Position numbers and translations under genes: made by a program
Shown here: piece by piece, positions 45,455 to 54,682 of the stretch
How the letters are laid out: every line of letters starts with the position of its first letter
Position numbering within the stretch: the stretch's first letter is position 1
The notes under the pieces: generated by a model
Told to the model about the DNA's origin: nothing
Seen by the model: only the letters and a program-made list of their open reading frames with translations
Databases searched by the model: none
DNA from: Mariniphaga sp041687255
GTDB lineage: Bacteria; Bacteroidota; Bacteroidia; Bacteroidales; Prolixibacteraceae
Direction: 5' to 3'
Length of the DNA: 64,000 bases
NCBI GenBank assembly: GCA_041687255.1
Contig: JAWLCL010000004.1
Span: 1-64,000 of the forward strand

Positions 45455-45788
45455 GCAATAAATCCGATGTCTCCGTCTATAACAGCATTTCAGGAGTAGA
45501 GAGAACGTGTTTTTTGGAGAGCAATGGAAATGCTGCTATTCCAAGAGTGCTTTGATTTCATGTGCTTAAGTTTACCGGATTGATGAATGGGGTAATATTT
45601 TTTGTTGTTATATTTTTTCTTTGTTTAATCATCACCGTTATAAATTTTGCACCTAACAAAGATCTGAAATTTAGAAGTCTTATGAAAGAGTAATTCTACG
45701 GAATTTGCTGCGTAGATCTACGTAAAATAACAGCGTAGAAATACGTAGTTTAAAGCAATGAAAACTAGAATGAGCAGGTTATTAAAGC
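45455..45788. promoter_or_regulatory. spacer with a long inverted repeat and a CTACG/CGTAG motif cluster
   Basis: A gene-free region between convergent genes. CAGCATTTC (45483-45491) pairs with GAAATGCTG (45527-45535). Further on, two near-identical 15-base palindromic motifs occur 23 bp apart: GCGTAGATCTACGTA (45710-45724) and GCGTAGAAATACGTA (45733-45747), with a third half-site CTACG at about 45696-45700. Such spaced inverted repeats look like a response regulator binding cluster, yet no gene starts here. Confidence 0.5.
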
Positions 45789-45820
45789 AAAAAAGCCACC
45801 CGATAAACGGATGGCTTTTT
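45789..45820 (-). terminator. terminator of ppdK
   Basis: AAAAAAGCCACCCG and CGGATGGCTTTTT form a long stem with one mismatch and A/T tracts on both sides, 22 bp beyond the ppdK stop on the minus strand. Confidence 0.85.
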
Positions 45821-45841
45821 ATATAGGACGTTAAATATCAA

Positions 45842-48544
45842 TTATTTGATGTTTGCCTGTGCAGCGGCCAACCTTGCGATTGGTACGCGGTAAGGAGAAC
45901 AGCTTACGTAATCCATACCAACGCTGTCGCAGAACATTACAGAAGATGGTTCTCCGCCATGTTCACCACAAATACCTACTTTCAGTTTTGGATTCACTCC
46001 GCGTCCTTTTTCAACACCCATTTTAACCAACTGGCCAACGCCTTCCTGATCGAGTACCTGGAACGGATCGTTTTTCAGGATACCTTTTTCAATGTAGACT
46101 GGCAGGAATTTACCTGCATCGTCACGAGAATATCCAAAGGTCATCTGGGTAAGGTCGTTTGTACCGAAGGAGAAGAATTCAGCTTCATTGGCTATAAGAT
46201 CAGCAGTAACTGCTGCACGTGGAACTTCAATCATTGTACCTACCAGATAATCAACGCTTGAACCTTTTTCTTCAAACACCTTTTTGGCAGTTTCATGAAT
46301 AATCTCAGTCTGCAGTTTTAACTCCTTCACAGTACCAATTAATGGAACCATTATTTCAGGTAATACGTCAACACCTTTCTGTTTCAAATTAACAGCGGCT
46401 TCAATGATAGCCCGCGCCTGCATCTCAGTAATTTCAGGGTAAGTATTTCCAAGGCGGCATCCACGGTGCCCCAGCATCGGATTGAATTCATGCAGGTCAT
46501 CAACAAGAGCCTTAACCTGTTCTACAGAAATACCCATCTCCTGGGCCATTGCTTTCTGATTGGTTTCTTCATGGGGCACGAATTCATGCAATGGCGGGTC
46601 GAGCAGTCGGATGGTCACTCCATAACCTTCCATTGCCTGCAGAATCCCTTCGAAATCTTCCCTTTGGTAGGGGAGAAGTTTCTCCAGTGCCTTACGACGC
46701 TCAGTTTCATTTTTAGCCAGAATCATTTCACGCATGGCTTTGATGCGGTCGCCTTCAAAGAACATGTGCTCTGTACGGCAAAGACCGATACCTTTTGCTC
46801 CAAATTTGCGTGCTATCTGTGCATCCTTTGGAGTGTCGGCATTTGTGCGGACATTCATGCGTGCATACTTTTCTGCCAACTCCATAATCTTAGCAAAATC
46901 GCCACTCATTTCCGGATCTTTAGTGGTGATTTTACCTTCATATACTTTACCTGTTGAGCCATTGAGCGAAATCCAGTCTCCTTCTTTGAATTCCTTGCCT
47001 TCAATGGTCATGATACGGGTCTTGTAGTTTATTTTTACTGCTCCCGCTCCTGAAACACAACATTTACCCATCCCGCGGGCAACAACAGCAGCATGTGAAG
47101 TCATACCGCCACGGGCAGTAAGAATACCTTTGGCAATGTGCATCCCTTCCAAATCTTCAGGCGACGTTTCAACCCTTACCAAAATGGAAGCAGGATATTT
47201 TGCTGCTTCATCGGCAAAAAATACAACCTGCCCTGTAGCTGCTCCGGGTGAAGCCGGCAAACCTTTTGCAAGTTCGTTGGCCGATTTCATTGCAGATGCT
47301 TCAAAAACAGGGTGCAACAATTCGTCGAGTTTATTGGGATCAACTCTTTTTACGGCTGTTTTTTCGTCAATAATGCCTTGCTCAAGCATATCAACAGCAA
47401 TTTTTACCATGGCAGCTCCTGTGCGCTTACCGTTACGGGTTTGCAGCAACCACAATTTTCCTTCCTGAATTGTAAACTCAAGGTCCTGCATATCCTTGTA
47501 ATGGTCTTCCAGTTTTTGCTGGGTTTCATTCAACTGCCTGTAAATTTCAGGCATTGCTTCTTCCAGAGAAGGATATTTCGATGCGCGTTCTTCTTCGCTC
47601 ACACCCTGCAATTCGGCCCATTTTCTTGAACCTGACAGCGTAATGTCCTGGGGAGTCCGGATTCCGGCTACTACATCTTCACCCTGAGCGTTGATGAGGT
47701 ATTCGCCGTTGAAAACATCTTCACCGGTAGCCGCATCGCGTGTGAATGCAACACCTGTACCCGATGTCTGGCCCATATTCCCAAATACCATTGCCTGAAC
47801 GTTTACTGCTGTTCCCCATTCGTCCGGAATGTTTTCCATACGACGGTAATAGGTAGCCCTTGGGTTATTCCAGCTGCCGAAAACAGCAGCAACTGAACCC
47901 CATAACTGCTCCCACGGATCAGTCGGGAAAGGTTTGTTTGTAACTTTTTTTATGGCAGCTTTAAAACGGCTTACCAGTTCCTGTAAATCTTCAGTGGTAA
48001 ATTCCGTGTCAAGCTGAATTCCTTTTTCTTCCTTCAGTTCATCAATAATTTCTTCAAAAGGATCATGTTCTTCTTTGCTGGCAGGTTTCATGCCCATTAC
48101 CACATCACCGTACATCTGAACAAACCGGCGGTATGAATCCCATGCAAAACGGGGATTGCCCGATTTCTTTGCTATGCCTTCTACCGCTTCGTCATTCAAC
48201 CCCAGGTTAAGAACTGTATCCATCATACCGGGCATTGATGCACGCGCACCTGAACGAACCGATAACAAACATGGATTCATTTTGTCACCGAATTTTGTTT
48301 CGGTTAACTGTTCCACCATTGCAACAGCAGCTTCCACCTCCGGTTTGATTACATCGAAGGTTTTTTCCTGCCCCTGTTCATTGTACATGGTGCACACTTC
48401 TGTGGTGATGGTAAATCCCGGAGGAACAGGTACACCTATCAGGTTCATTTCTGCAAGGTTGGCACCTTTACCACCCAGGAGATTTTTCATGTCAGCTTTA
48501 CCTTCGGCTTTTCCAGCTCCAAAAGTATATACATGTTTTGCCAT
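45842..48544 (-). CDS. ppdK: pyruvate, phosphate dikinase
   Basis: A 900-residue enzyme interconverting pyruvate, ATP and phosphate with phosphoenolpyruvate, AMP and pyrophosphate, an important step in pyrophosphate-linked anaerobic glycolysis. The N-terminal ATP-grasp domain begins FGAGKAEGKADMKNLLGGKG. The central swivelling domain carries the phospho-His in GGMTSHAAVVARGMGKCCVSG, and the C-terminal PEP-binding barrel holds GICGEHGGEP. The length matches PPDK rather than PEP synthase (about 790). It is monocistronic, with its own terminator. Confidence 0.96.
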   Translation of the reverse strand: MAKHVYTFGAGKAEGKADMKNLLGGKGANLAEMNLIGVPVPPGFTITTEVCTMYNEQGQEKTFDVIKPEVEAAVAMVEQLTETKFGDKMNPCLLSVRSGARASMPGMMDTVLNLGLNDEAVEGIAKKSGNPRFAWDSYRRFVQMYGDVVMGMKPASKEEHDPFEEIIDELKEEKGIQLDTEFTTEDLQELVSRFKAAIKKVTNKPFPTDPWEQLWGSVAAVFGSWNNPRATYYRRMENIPDEWGTAVNVQAMVFGNMGQTSGTGVAFTRDAATGEDVFNGEYLINAQGEDVVAGIRTPQDITLSGSRKWAELQGVSEEERASKYPSLEEAMPEIYRQLNETQQKLEDHYKDMQDLEFTIQEGKLWLLQTRNGKRTGAAMVKIAVDMLEQGIIDEKTAVKRVDPNKLDELLHPVFEASAMKSANELAKGLPASPGAATGQVVFFADEAAKYPASILVRVETSPEDLEGMHIAKGILTARGGMTSHAAVVARGMGKCCVSGAGAVKINYKTRIMTIEGKEFKEGDWISLNGSTGKVYEGKITTKDPEMSGDFAKIMELAEKYARMNVRTNADTPKDAQIARKFGAKGIGLCRTEHMFFEGDRIKAMREMILAKNETERRKALEKLLPYQREDFEGILQAMEGYGVTIRLLDPPLHEFVPHEETNQKAMAQEMGISVEQVKALVDDLHEFNPMLGHRGCRLGNTYPEITEMQARAIIEAAVNLKQKGVDVLPEIMVPLIGTVKELKLQTEIIHETAKKVFEEKGSSVDYLVGTMIEVPRAAVTADLIANEAEFFSFGTNDLTQMTFGYSRDDAGKFLPVYIEKGILKNDPFQVLDQEGVGQLVKMGVEKGRGVNPKLKVGICGEHGGEPSSVMFCDSVGMDYVSCSPYRVPIARLAAAQANIK

Positions 48545-48754
48545 AAATTGTAATTTATAATTGTTAAAAATAATCCTAAAATTTCGGACTGCTAAAGTAA
48601 TGCTTATTTTTTTATTTTAGAAACAAAGAACATATTACCCGGTAAGCTAATTGCCGGCTTTTCAGCGCTCCCCCGATTCTTGAAACAGGTTCATTAAATA
48701 ATTGTTTCTAATAAAAGTTGAAAGTTTGAACGAATTAAATGGTTTTTCAAAAAA

Positions 48755-49687
48755 TTAGTTCGATTTGTTCGTTGCAGCATCATTAACTTTCAACTGTAGC
48801 GGATTTATTTCTTCACCCCAGTAAACTGTTGTATGCGGGAAAGGAATTTCAATGTTCTTCTTGTCGAAGGCAATTTTTAACCGCCTGCGATATTCGCGTC
48901 CAACCGACCATTGTTGTATGGGTTTTGTTTTTAAACGGGCTTTTATGACAATGGCACTGTCGCCAAATTTATCCAATCCAAAAACTTCGAGGGGTTCGAT
49001 AATGCTGCTTCCAAAAATTTCATCCTGCTGTAGTTCATTTCCCACTTCCCGCATCACATTCATCACTTCATCTACATCTTCTTTATAAGCCACGCCAATG
49101 TCGAACACCATCGCCGACCACTCCTTGGTCATATTGGCCATTGTATTGATTTTACCGTTCTGAAAAATATGTACGACACCCGAAAAATCTCTTAATGTGA
49201 TGGTACGAAGTTCTATTTTCTCAACCACACCACCGGTGCCGTTAACAATGGCCACATCGCCTGCACGAACCTGGTCTTCGAGTAAAATAAAAAATCCGGA
49301 AAAAAAATCTCTTACAAGTTCCTGAGCCCCAAAACCTACAGCAACACCAACTATCCCCGCGCTTGCAAGAATCGGAGCAATTTCAACACCGAACTTATTC
49401 AATGCAATCATTATAAACATGGTCCAAATTAAAATGCTGACAACACCTCCAATAATGCCAATCAAGGTTGTGATCCGCTTTTGGGTTTCCGCTACACTTT
49501 CTTTTTCTTTTTTTTCGGCCCGGCTGATTAGGGTATTTTTCAGTTTACTTAAAACAAACTTTACAAACCGGGATAGTGCAATCAAAACCAGAATAATTAT
49601 TAATAGTCCCGGCAATTCAGTTATTACCCAATCCTGTCCCTTAGCCCAGAGTTCTTCCCAAAAATCAGTTGTAATAATTTCTTCCAT
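48755..49687 (-). CDS. MscS-type mechanosensitive channel
   Basis: A 310-residue small-conductance mechanosensitive channel from ATG 49687; a TTG at 49705 in frame adds six residues and is less likely. Three membrane helices (about 20-45, 75-95, 105-125) lead to the pore-lining helix and beta domain with GVAVGFGAQELVRDFFSGFF and GDVAIVNGTGGVVEKIELRT, the MscS hallmark. The C-terminal vestibule domain follows. It releases solutes upon osmotic downshock in the inner membrane. Confidence 0.92.
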   Translation of the reverse strand: MEEIITTDFWEELWAKGQDWVITELPGLLIIILVLIALSRFVKFVLSKLKNTLISRAEKKEKESVAETQKRITTLIGIIGGVVSILIWTMFIMIALNKFGVEIAPILASAGIVGVAVGFGAQELVRDFFSGFFILLEDQVRAGDVAIVNGTGGVVEKIELRTITLRDFSGVVHIFQNGKINTMANMTKEWSAMVFDIGVAYKEDVDEVMNVMREVGNELQQDEIFGSSIIEPLEVFGLDKFGDSAIVIKARLKTKPIQQWSVGREYRRRLKIAFDKKNIEIPFPHTTVYWGEEINPLQLKVNDAATNKSN

Positions 49688-49705
49688 ATTTTTCTGTTTA
49701 TACAA

Positions 49706-50664
49706 TTATGTCAGCTAAGTTTTTACTGTTAAAAAAACAGCTAAAGTTATAAAAATCAATTGTATTGCTGCAACCAGACGGCTGTTTTTAATTTTCGAAT
49801 AAAGTTACAGGCAAATTCTCCGGCGGCAAAGAAATAAGGTGTGATTTTATAATTATTTAATGCTTCAGCCAAAACGTTCATCAGTTTTTTGAAAATTGGG
49901 GCCTTAATTAACAATAATTAAATCCTTAAACATAAATCAAATGATAATACAAGTATTATTATTCCTTCTTCCGGATACCTGAAAATGATTTTTTTACGAG
50001 ATATTGTAATGTGAAAAGCTGCCGGTGTAAATGGTATACGACCCGGGAATATTATGGTATCGCAAAATGCCCTTGATTAGCGGTACAACACACCCTGTTG
50101 CTGTTAGGGCGTTGCTCTTAATTTGCCAAACCTGTTTGTTGCCTGATGTAGTCATTATAATGGCGCTCTCGTTTTACCTGTTGAAGGTGGTTGCACGAAT
50201 GAATTATTGCAGGAGCATTGGATTATGTGATTATTGCCCCACCGGGGCTATGGCAACATTGATATATCTTCATCGGGCGTTGCCCGATGCTTATGCTTAA
50301 AGGGCGTTGCCCTTTTCCGGTGCTGAAAAAAAATATTATTTGATGATACATTTGTGCCGCTGACAATGCTACTTTGTTCATGTATTGGTTTTTCTTTACA
50401 ACATATCAAAACCATACCTTCGCCTAACCAAACTCAATGTAAATTCAATTATGAACGGTCGTGGTATGGGGAAATACTGTTTTCAATAACTCCTTTTTAG
50501 GGTGATCGTATACAAGGTTCAAGCAGCACATTTTTATCCGGAAAAGGGGAGGAGTTGCTTAAACTTTACCGGAGAATCAGGGTCTAAGCTATCAGCGCTT
50601 ACGGAAAATCAGTTATTTTAGCTAACTTTCCTGTGTCTGTTCGTTTACCAGAAGTTAAAGAAAT
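49706..50664. other. gene-free 959-bp region with tandem hairpin repeats
   Basis: No gene is supported: a frame at 50031-50300 runs through repeats and resembles nothing. From 50236 to 50315 three hairpins occur in a row: GCCCC-ACC-GGGGC, CATCGGGC-GTT-GCCCGATG (50271-50289) and AAAGGGC-GTT-GCCCTTT (50299-50315). The phrase CACCCTGTTGCTGTTAGGGC near 50090 resembles the 5-8 kb array. A 45-bp element at 50322-50366 has a diverged copy at 60876-60922. The rest is AT-rich. Confidence 0.7.
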
Positions 50665-51105
50665 ATGAATCTGACAAGAAACCCGGTATTTGTTTCGTTG
50701 CTTCGATGGCTGGCTTCCACAGAGATGTTTGCCCGTCCGGCAAAGCAGTTGCCCGGTAAGTGGCGGCTGTTTGAGTTTTATACCGAACCGGAAGGACAGC
50801 TGAAGAACCTCAAGGAGGAAGCGATGAAAAAGAAAGGGTATCATTGGGAAATCGAATTCGAAGGGCGGGGGAGGTTCCAGTACCATTTAAATTTGCCAAT
50901 TCGGCTATTCAATCTGGCTGGTTTTGGCACCTGGCATACATCACGTAATTTTATAGTCCTGTCTCCTTCGGAAAACCCGGGTATGACGGAGGAATTTCAA
51001 TATGCTTTTGAAAACGGCAATCTTAAAATTCTGAAAAAAGAGGCCGATGGAAGGATTCTTTTTTTTGGTTTTTTCCGAAGGCTGGATGTAAAGGATAAAT
51101 TATAA
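50665..51105 (+). CDS. hypothetical protein
   Basis: A 146-residue protein I do not recognise. It has no signal peptide or membrane segment. The sequence is rich in aromatic and basic residues, with a WHTSRNFIVLSPSENPGM stretch and a C-terminal DGRILFFGFFRRLD. Predicted strands suggest a small beta-rich fold. It follows a gene-free region on its own and precedes the PHP-domain gene by 114 bp, which has its own -7 element. The coding call rests on the clean frame and an ATG after GTTAAAGAA. Confidence 0.55.
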   Translation: MNLTRNPVFVSLLRWLASTEMFARPAKQLPGKWRLFEFYTEPEGQLKNLKEEAMKKKGYHWEIEFEGRGRFQYHLNLPIRLFNLAGFGTWHTSRNFIVLSPSENPGMTEEFQYAFENGNLKILKKEADGRILFFGFFRRLDVKDKL

Positions 51106-51151
51106 CTTACAATTCGTTTTTTTGAAATGCTTAAGCAATAAAAAAATCTTT

Positions 51152-51159
51152 TAAATTTG
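51152..51159 (+). promoter_or_regulatory. -7 element of the PHP phosphoesterase gene
   Basis: TAAATTTG (TAnnTTTG), 60 bp before the ATG at 51220. Confidence 0.5.
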
Positions 51160-51219
51160 TCTTACATCATAATACAGCAAAAGGAACATTACAATTAAAT
51201 CTTATTAAATAAACTAGTC

Positions 51220-52350
51220 ATGATTAAAGCAAATTTGGTACTACTGGCACTTCTCTTTATACATGTTGGTGCATTTGCACAATCCGATAATGGGATGTTG
51301 CGGATGGATGAATTCCGGAAGAGCAGGAAACGGCAGATTGTCGATATCCCGGATGTAAACGGTTATAAAACGCTGAAATGTGATTTTCACATGCACACGG
51401 TTTTTTCCGACGGGCATGTATGGCCGACCGTTCGCGTGCAGGAGGCCTGGCAGGAAGGGCTTGATGTAATTGCCATTACTGACCATATTGAATACACTCC
51501 CCATTCGGCCGATGTTCCGGTTAATCATAACAGGCCTTATGAACTTGTTGAAAATGCTGCAGCTGAAAATAATATTGTATTAATTAAAGGAACTGAAATT
51601 ACCCGCAACACGCCTCCCGGCCATTTTAATGCCATTTTTACCGGCGATCTTTCCGGTTATGTTGAAGAGAGGGAAACAAATGAAAAGGATAAAGAAGCTG
51701 TTATGAAAGCGCACAACCAGAAGGCTTTTATTTTCTGGAACCATCCCGGATGGCAGGTGAACCGAATTGAAGGGTCGTATGAGTGGCTTGATTTTGTTGA
51801 CGAGTTAACAAAAGAAGAAGCGCTTCACGGCATTGAAGTTATCAATGGTTTCGGGCTGCATAAAAAGGCGCTTGACTGGTGCATCGATAATAACCTTACG
51901 GTAATGGGTACATCCGACATTCATAACCTTGTTGCACATGATTATAATCTTGGCGATTATGTTCACCGCTCCATGACACTTGTGTTTGCCAAAGACCGAA
52001 CTGCAGAGTCGGTCAGGGAAGCATTGGAAGCAGGCCGCACCGTTGCCTGGGGAAGTAAATACATTGCCGGAAAAGAAGAACATGTGAGAAACCTGTTTAA
52101 TTCCTGTGTGGAAGTGGGAGCAAAATTTCATTCCAGGAATAAGAGAAATTATTACGAGATTAAAAACAACAGCGATTTGTACTTCGAACTGGAACTTAAA
52201 TCGGGTGATGGGACAGAGCAAATAACACTTTTTCCCAATTCTTCTCAGATATTGACCGCCGCTGAGGATCAGGAGGAATTGGTATATGAGGTGGTAACAG
52301 CTTTTGTGAGAAGCAATGAAAAGCTGGAAGTGAAGTTTTCAGTTGATTGA
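51220..52350 (+). CDS. exported PHP-domain phosphoesterase
   Basis: A 376-residue exported protein with a signal peptide (about 1-20, ending GAFAQ). The PHP metal sites are in order: DFHMHTVFSDGHVWPT, AITDHIEYTPH, IKGTEITRN, GHFNAIF, FWNHPGW and GTSDIHN, giving the His/Asp ligands of a trinuclear metal centre. It resembles the Sb-PDE-type phosphodiesterases, but the physiological substrate is not known. Export suggests it hydrolyses a periplasmic phosphoester. It converges with hydF, stops 12 bp apart. Confidence 0.85.
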   Translation: MIKANLVLLALLFIHVGAFAQSDNGMLRMDEFRKSRKRQIVDIPDVNGYKTLKCDFHMHTVFSDGHVWPTVRVQEAWQEGLDVIAITDHIEYTPHSADVPVNHNRPYELVENAAAENNIVLIKGTEITRNTPPGHFNAIFTGDLSGYVEERETNEKDKEAVMKAHNQKAFIFWNHPGWQVNRIEGSYEWLDFVDELTKEEALHGIEVINGFGLHKKALDWCIDNNLTVMGTSDIHNLVAHDYNLGDYVHRSMTLVFAKDRTAESVREALEAGRTVAWGSKYIAGKEEHVRNLFNSCVEVGAKFHSRNKRNYYEIKNNSDLYFELELKSGDGTEQITLFPNSSQILTAAEDQEELVYEVVTAFVRSNEKLEVKFSVD

Positions 52351-52362
52351 TTTCAGCAGAAA

Positions 52363-53592
52363 CTATAAACCCCCTGCATTTTTATATACTTCAAGGGCGG
52401 CAGGAAACGGTTGAAGTGCGCGTTCGAATATTCCCAGCGAATAGGCAATGGTAAGCCCGTAGTTTGTAATTGGCACTTGTGCCTGCCGTGCCTTTTCAAT
52501 GCGGCTCAGCATATTTCGCCGGTTCCACATGCATGCCCCGCAGTGAATAATAAGCTTGTACTGTGAAATGTTTTCCGGGAAATCGTTTCCCCTGATGTTG
52601 TCGATTTCAAGTTTTCCGCCAACATACTGTGTAAGCCAGCGGGGGATTTTTACCGTTCCGATGTCTTCCCCTATGGGGTGATGCGTGCAGGCCTCGGCAA
52701 TTAAAATTTTATCGCCGGTTTTTAATTTATCGATTGACATAGCTCCTGCGACCATTTCAATGAGATCGCCCTGGAAACGTGCAAAAAGGATGGAGAAGGA
52801 TGTCAGTGGAATATCGTTTGGTGTATCGGCTGCCACTTTTAAAAACGCCTGTGAATCGGTTACTACCAGTTTAGGCGGTTTGTTTAAGCGGTTTAAGGCC
52901 TCGCGTAATTCGCGCTCTTTAACAACCATACAGAACGAATCGTTGTCGAGCAAATCGCGGATGCTCTGCACCTGGGGCAGTATAAGCCTGCCTTTCGGGG
53001 CTTCCTTATCGATAGGGATAACCAGGATAGCCGCCTCTCCGGGGCCGACCAAATCGGCCAGAATGCTCGGGCGGTTAATAAAATCGGATGGAGCTTTTTG
53101 AAGCAGCAGTTGCCTTAATTCTGCGATTCCGGTAGCCTCTGTCGCCGAAGTGTATATGAAAGGGATTTTCAGTTCTTCAATAACCGGTATGATGTCTTTG
53201 TTCTCGGGGTAAATGTCAATTTTATTGAAAATTATAATGTAGGGTATATTGCGGATACGGAGTTCTTCAATCAACTTATTTTCGAACTCCCCCCAGGTTA
53301 GAAAGTTTGTGACAATCACTCCTAAATCGGTACGGTCGAAAACCTGCATTGTTTTGGCAATGCGCTTTCCACCCAAATCGCCCACATCATCAATGCCCGC
53401 TGTATCAATAAACAGCACCGGCCCCAGGGGAAGCAGTTCCATGGGTTTCTCTACCGGGTCGGTTGTTGTGCCTGCAATTTCTGAAACAATGGATACATCC
53501 TGCTGAGTCAGGGCATTTAAAATACTCGATTTGCCGGTATTTCGCCGGCCAAAAATCCCGATGTGCAGGCGAAAGGTTTTTGGCGCTCTCAT
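52363..53592 (-). CDS. hydF: [FeFe]-hydrogenase maturation GTPase HydF
   Basis: A 409-residue scaffold that carries the di-iron subcluster to the hydrogenase. The N-terminal GTPase has GRRNTGKSSILNAL (P-loop, about 15-28), SEIAGTTTDP, DTAGIDD and FNKID. The dimerisation and cluster-binding parts follow, with the iron-sulfur ligands Cys302-x-His304 in ACTHHPIG and His350-Cys351-x2-Cys354 in IHCGACMW, the CxH/HCxxC pattern specific for HydF. The promoter at 53620-53627 means it can be expressed apart from aspA-hydG. HydG and HydE are further along. Confidence 0.96.
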   Translation of the reverse strand: MRAPKTFRLHIGIFGRRNTGKSSILNALTQQDVSIVSEIAGTTTDPVEKPMELLPLGPVLFIDTAGIDDVGDLGGKRIAKTMQVFDRTDLGVIVTNFLTWGEFENKLIEELRIRNIPYIIIFNKIDIYPENKDIIPVIEELKIPFIYTSATEATGIAELRQLLLQKAPSDFINRPSILADLVGPGEAAILVIPIDKEAPKGRLILPQVQSIRDLLDNDSFCMVVKERELREALNRLNKPPKLVVTDSQAFLKVAADTPNDIPLTSFSILFARFQGDLIEMVAGAMSIDKLKTGDKILIAEACTHHPIGEDIGTVKIPRWLTQYVGGKLEIDNIRGNDFPENISQYKLIIHCGACMWNRRNMLSRIEKARQAQVPITNYGLTIAYSLGIFERALQPFPAALEVYKNAGGL

Positions 53593-53619
53593 TTTACCTT
53601 AAAAGAAATGATGAAACTA

Positions 53620-53627
53620 CAAATTTA
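53620..53627 (-). promoter_or_regulatory. -7 element of hydF
   Basis: Minus-strand TAAATTTG (TAnnTTTG), about 28 bp before the hydF ATG and after the terminator of the upstream gene. Confidence 0.55.
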
Positions 53628-53643
53628 ACAAGTTACAGCAAAT

Positions 53644-53667
53644 AAAAAAGGCGCCAAAGGCGCCTTT
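53644..53667 (-). terminator. terminator of the small Cys-containing protein gene
   Basis: GGCGCC-AAA-GGCGCC (53650-53664) with a T-run on the minus strand, 20 bp after the stop at 53687. Confidence 0.8.
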
Positions 53668-53686
53668 AAATGTGGATGTTTTAAAG

Positions 53687-53983
53687 TTATTTCTTTTCAC
53701 TCTTTTTTGCAGCAGGGCATTCTGGTTTTGATGCTGCACAGTTTTTTTGCTGTGCCTCGGGGCATTCTGCTTTTTGAGCTTTGGCCTGACAGCAGCTGCC
53801 GGTTTTTGCCTGCTTTTGTTTCTTGTCGTCCTTTTTTACGTCCTCAGGAGAATAAATGGCATCGTTTAAAGCAACAACTACAGTTTGAGCCGGGGCTTCA
53901 TTTGCCGATTGTGCCGGCTTAAACGAGGAGGTGGTAATGGCACTTATTGCAGCCAGTGCGAAAATAAAGAGTAACTTTTTCAT
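53687..53983 (-). CDS. small exported Cys/Lys-rich protein
   Basis: A 98-residue protein from ATG 53983, where a signal peptide (MKKLLFIFALAAISAITTSS) starts; an ATG at 53992 adds three residues. After a short hydrophilic region the last third is Lys/Ala/Glu-rich with five Cys (SCCQAKAQKAECPEA, NCAASKPECPAAKK). I know no family. Together with the repeat protein at 54133-54516 it makes a pair of small exported Cys-containing proteins between hydF and aspA-hydG. It could bind metal or form disulfides; this is not shown. Confidence 0.6.
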   Translation of the reverse strand: MKKLLFIFALAAISAITTSSFKPAQSANEAPAQTVVVALNDAIYSPEDVKKDDKKQKQAKTGSCCQAKAQKAECPEAQQKNCAASKPECPAAKKSEKK

Positions 53984-54084
53984 GATTTGCATTTTGGATT
54001 AAATAAAACTTGATAACTGTTTACATTACGGGTGCAAAATAAAAATTAAAACCGATTTAAATCCTAAAAAAAAGTTAATTGCAT

Positions 54085-54112
54085 AAAAAAAGCCGCCTTA
54101 CAAAGACGGCCC
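54085..54112 (-). terminator. terminator of the DGCSG-repeat protein gene
   Basis: GCCGCC (54092-54097) and GACGGC (54105-54110) pair (one G-U on the minus strand) with a T7 run on the minus strand after the stop at 54133. Confidence 0.65.
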
Positions 54113-54132
54113 GATTTAATACTCTATCAAGG

Positions 54133-54516
54133 TTACTCCTGAGGAGCGGCTTCAGCCATTACTGTTTTAGTTGCTTTATTGTCGCTGCAACCGTCAGCTT
54201 TTGCTGCCACTTTCACAGCTTTAGCTCCGCTGCATCCGTCAGCTTTAGCTGCTACTGTTGTTGCTTTAGCTCCGCTGCAACCGTCAGTCTTTGCTGCTAC
54301 AGTTGTTACTTTTACATCACTGTTGCTGTCGGCAGTTGCAGCTGTAGTAGTTGCTTTAACCCCACTGCAACCGTCAGCCTTTTCAGCCTTGGCTTCATCG
54401 GCCAATGCAACTGCAGTTACTTTTGCCTTTTTCTTGTCATCGTCACAGGTTCCTGTGGTTGCAACCGATATGCCGTACGCCATCACCAGCGCCAGTACAA
54501 AGAATACTTTTTTCAT
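54133..54516 (-). CDS. small exported protein with five 15-residue DGCSG repeats
   Basis: A 127-residue protein with a signal peptide (about 1-19) and then five tandem 15-residue repeats starting at residues 47, 62, 77, 92 and 107. The consensus is ADGCSGAKATTVAAK, with Cys at residues 50, 80, 95 and 110. The second repeat has lost its Cys (ADSNSDVKVTTVAAK). One more Cys lies before the repeats (Cys24). The DNA repeats in 45-bp steps. I know no family with this pattern. The protein is alkaline-tailed and probably extracytoplasmic; metal or thiol chemistry is possible but unproven. Confidence 0.65.
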   Translation of the reverse strand: MKKVFFVLALVMAYGISVATTGTCDDDKKKAKVTAVALADEAKAEKADGCSGVKATTTAATADSNSDVKVTTVAAKTDGCSGAKATTVAAKADGCSGAKAVKVAAKADGCSDNKATKTVMAEAAPQE

Positions 54517-54682
54517 GTTCCGAATTTTTAGTTATTAATAATTTGTAATAAAAATTCCAATTTAGATTCAATATTAATAATATTTTGCATAATTGCCAAA
54601 CAAATATTAATATATTTTTATCTTCAATAGGAAAATTGAAAGTAAATGATTGAAGGCAAAGGCTTAGCGTGAGGTATGAAAA

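Noticed and set aside
46734..47629. Plus-strand frames opposite ppdK
   Set aside because: Shadows of a strongly supported, high-identity enzyme gene.
50031..50300. 89-codon frame before the hypothetical gene at 50665
   Set aside because: It is made largely of hairpin repeats.
54079..54538. Two plus-strand frames rich in Ser, Cys and Phe opposite the DGCSG-repeat gene
   Set aside because: They mirror the 45-bp repeat on the other strand. The minus frame has a signal peptide, a good start and a terminator.
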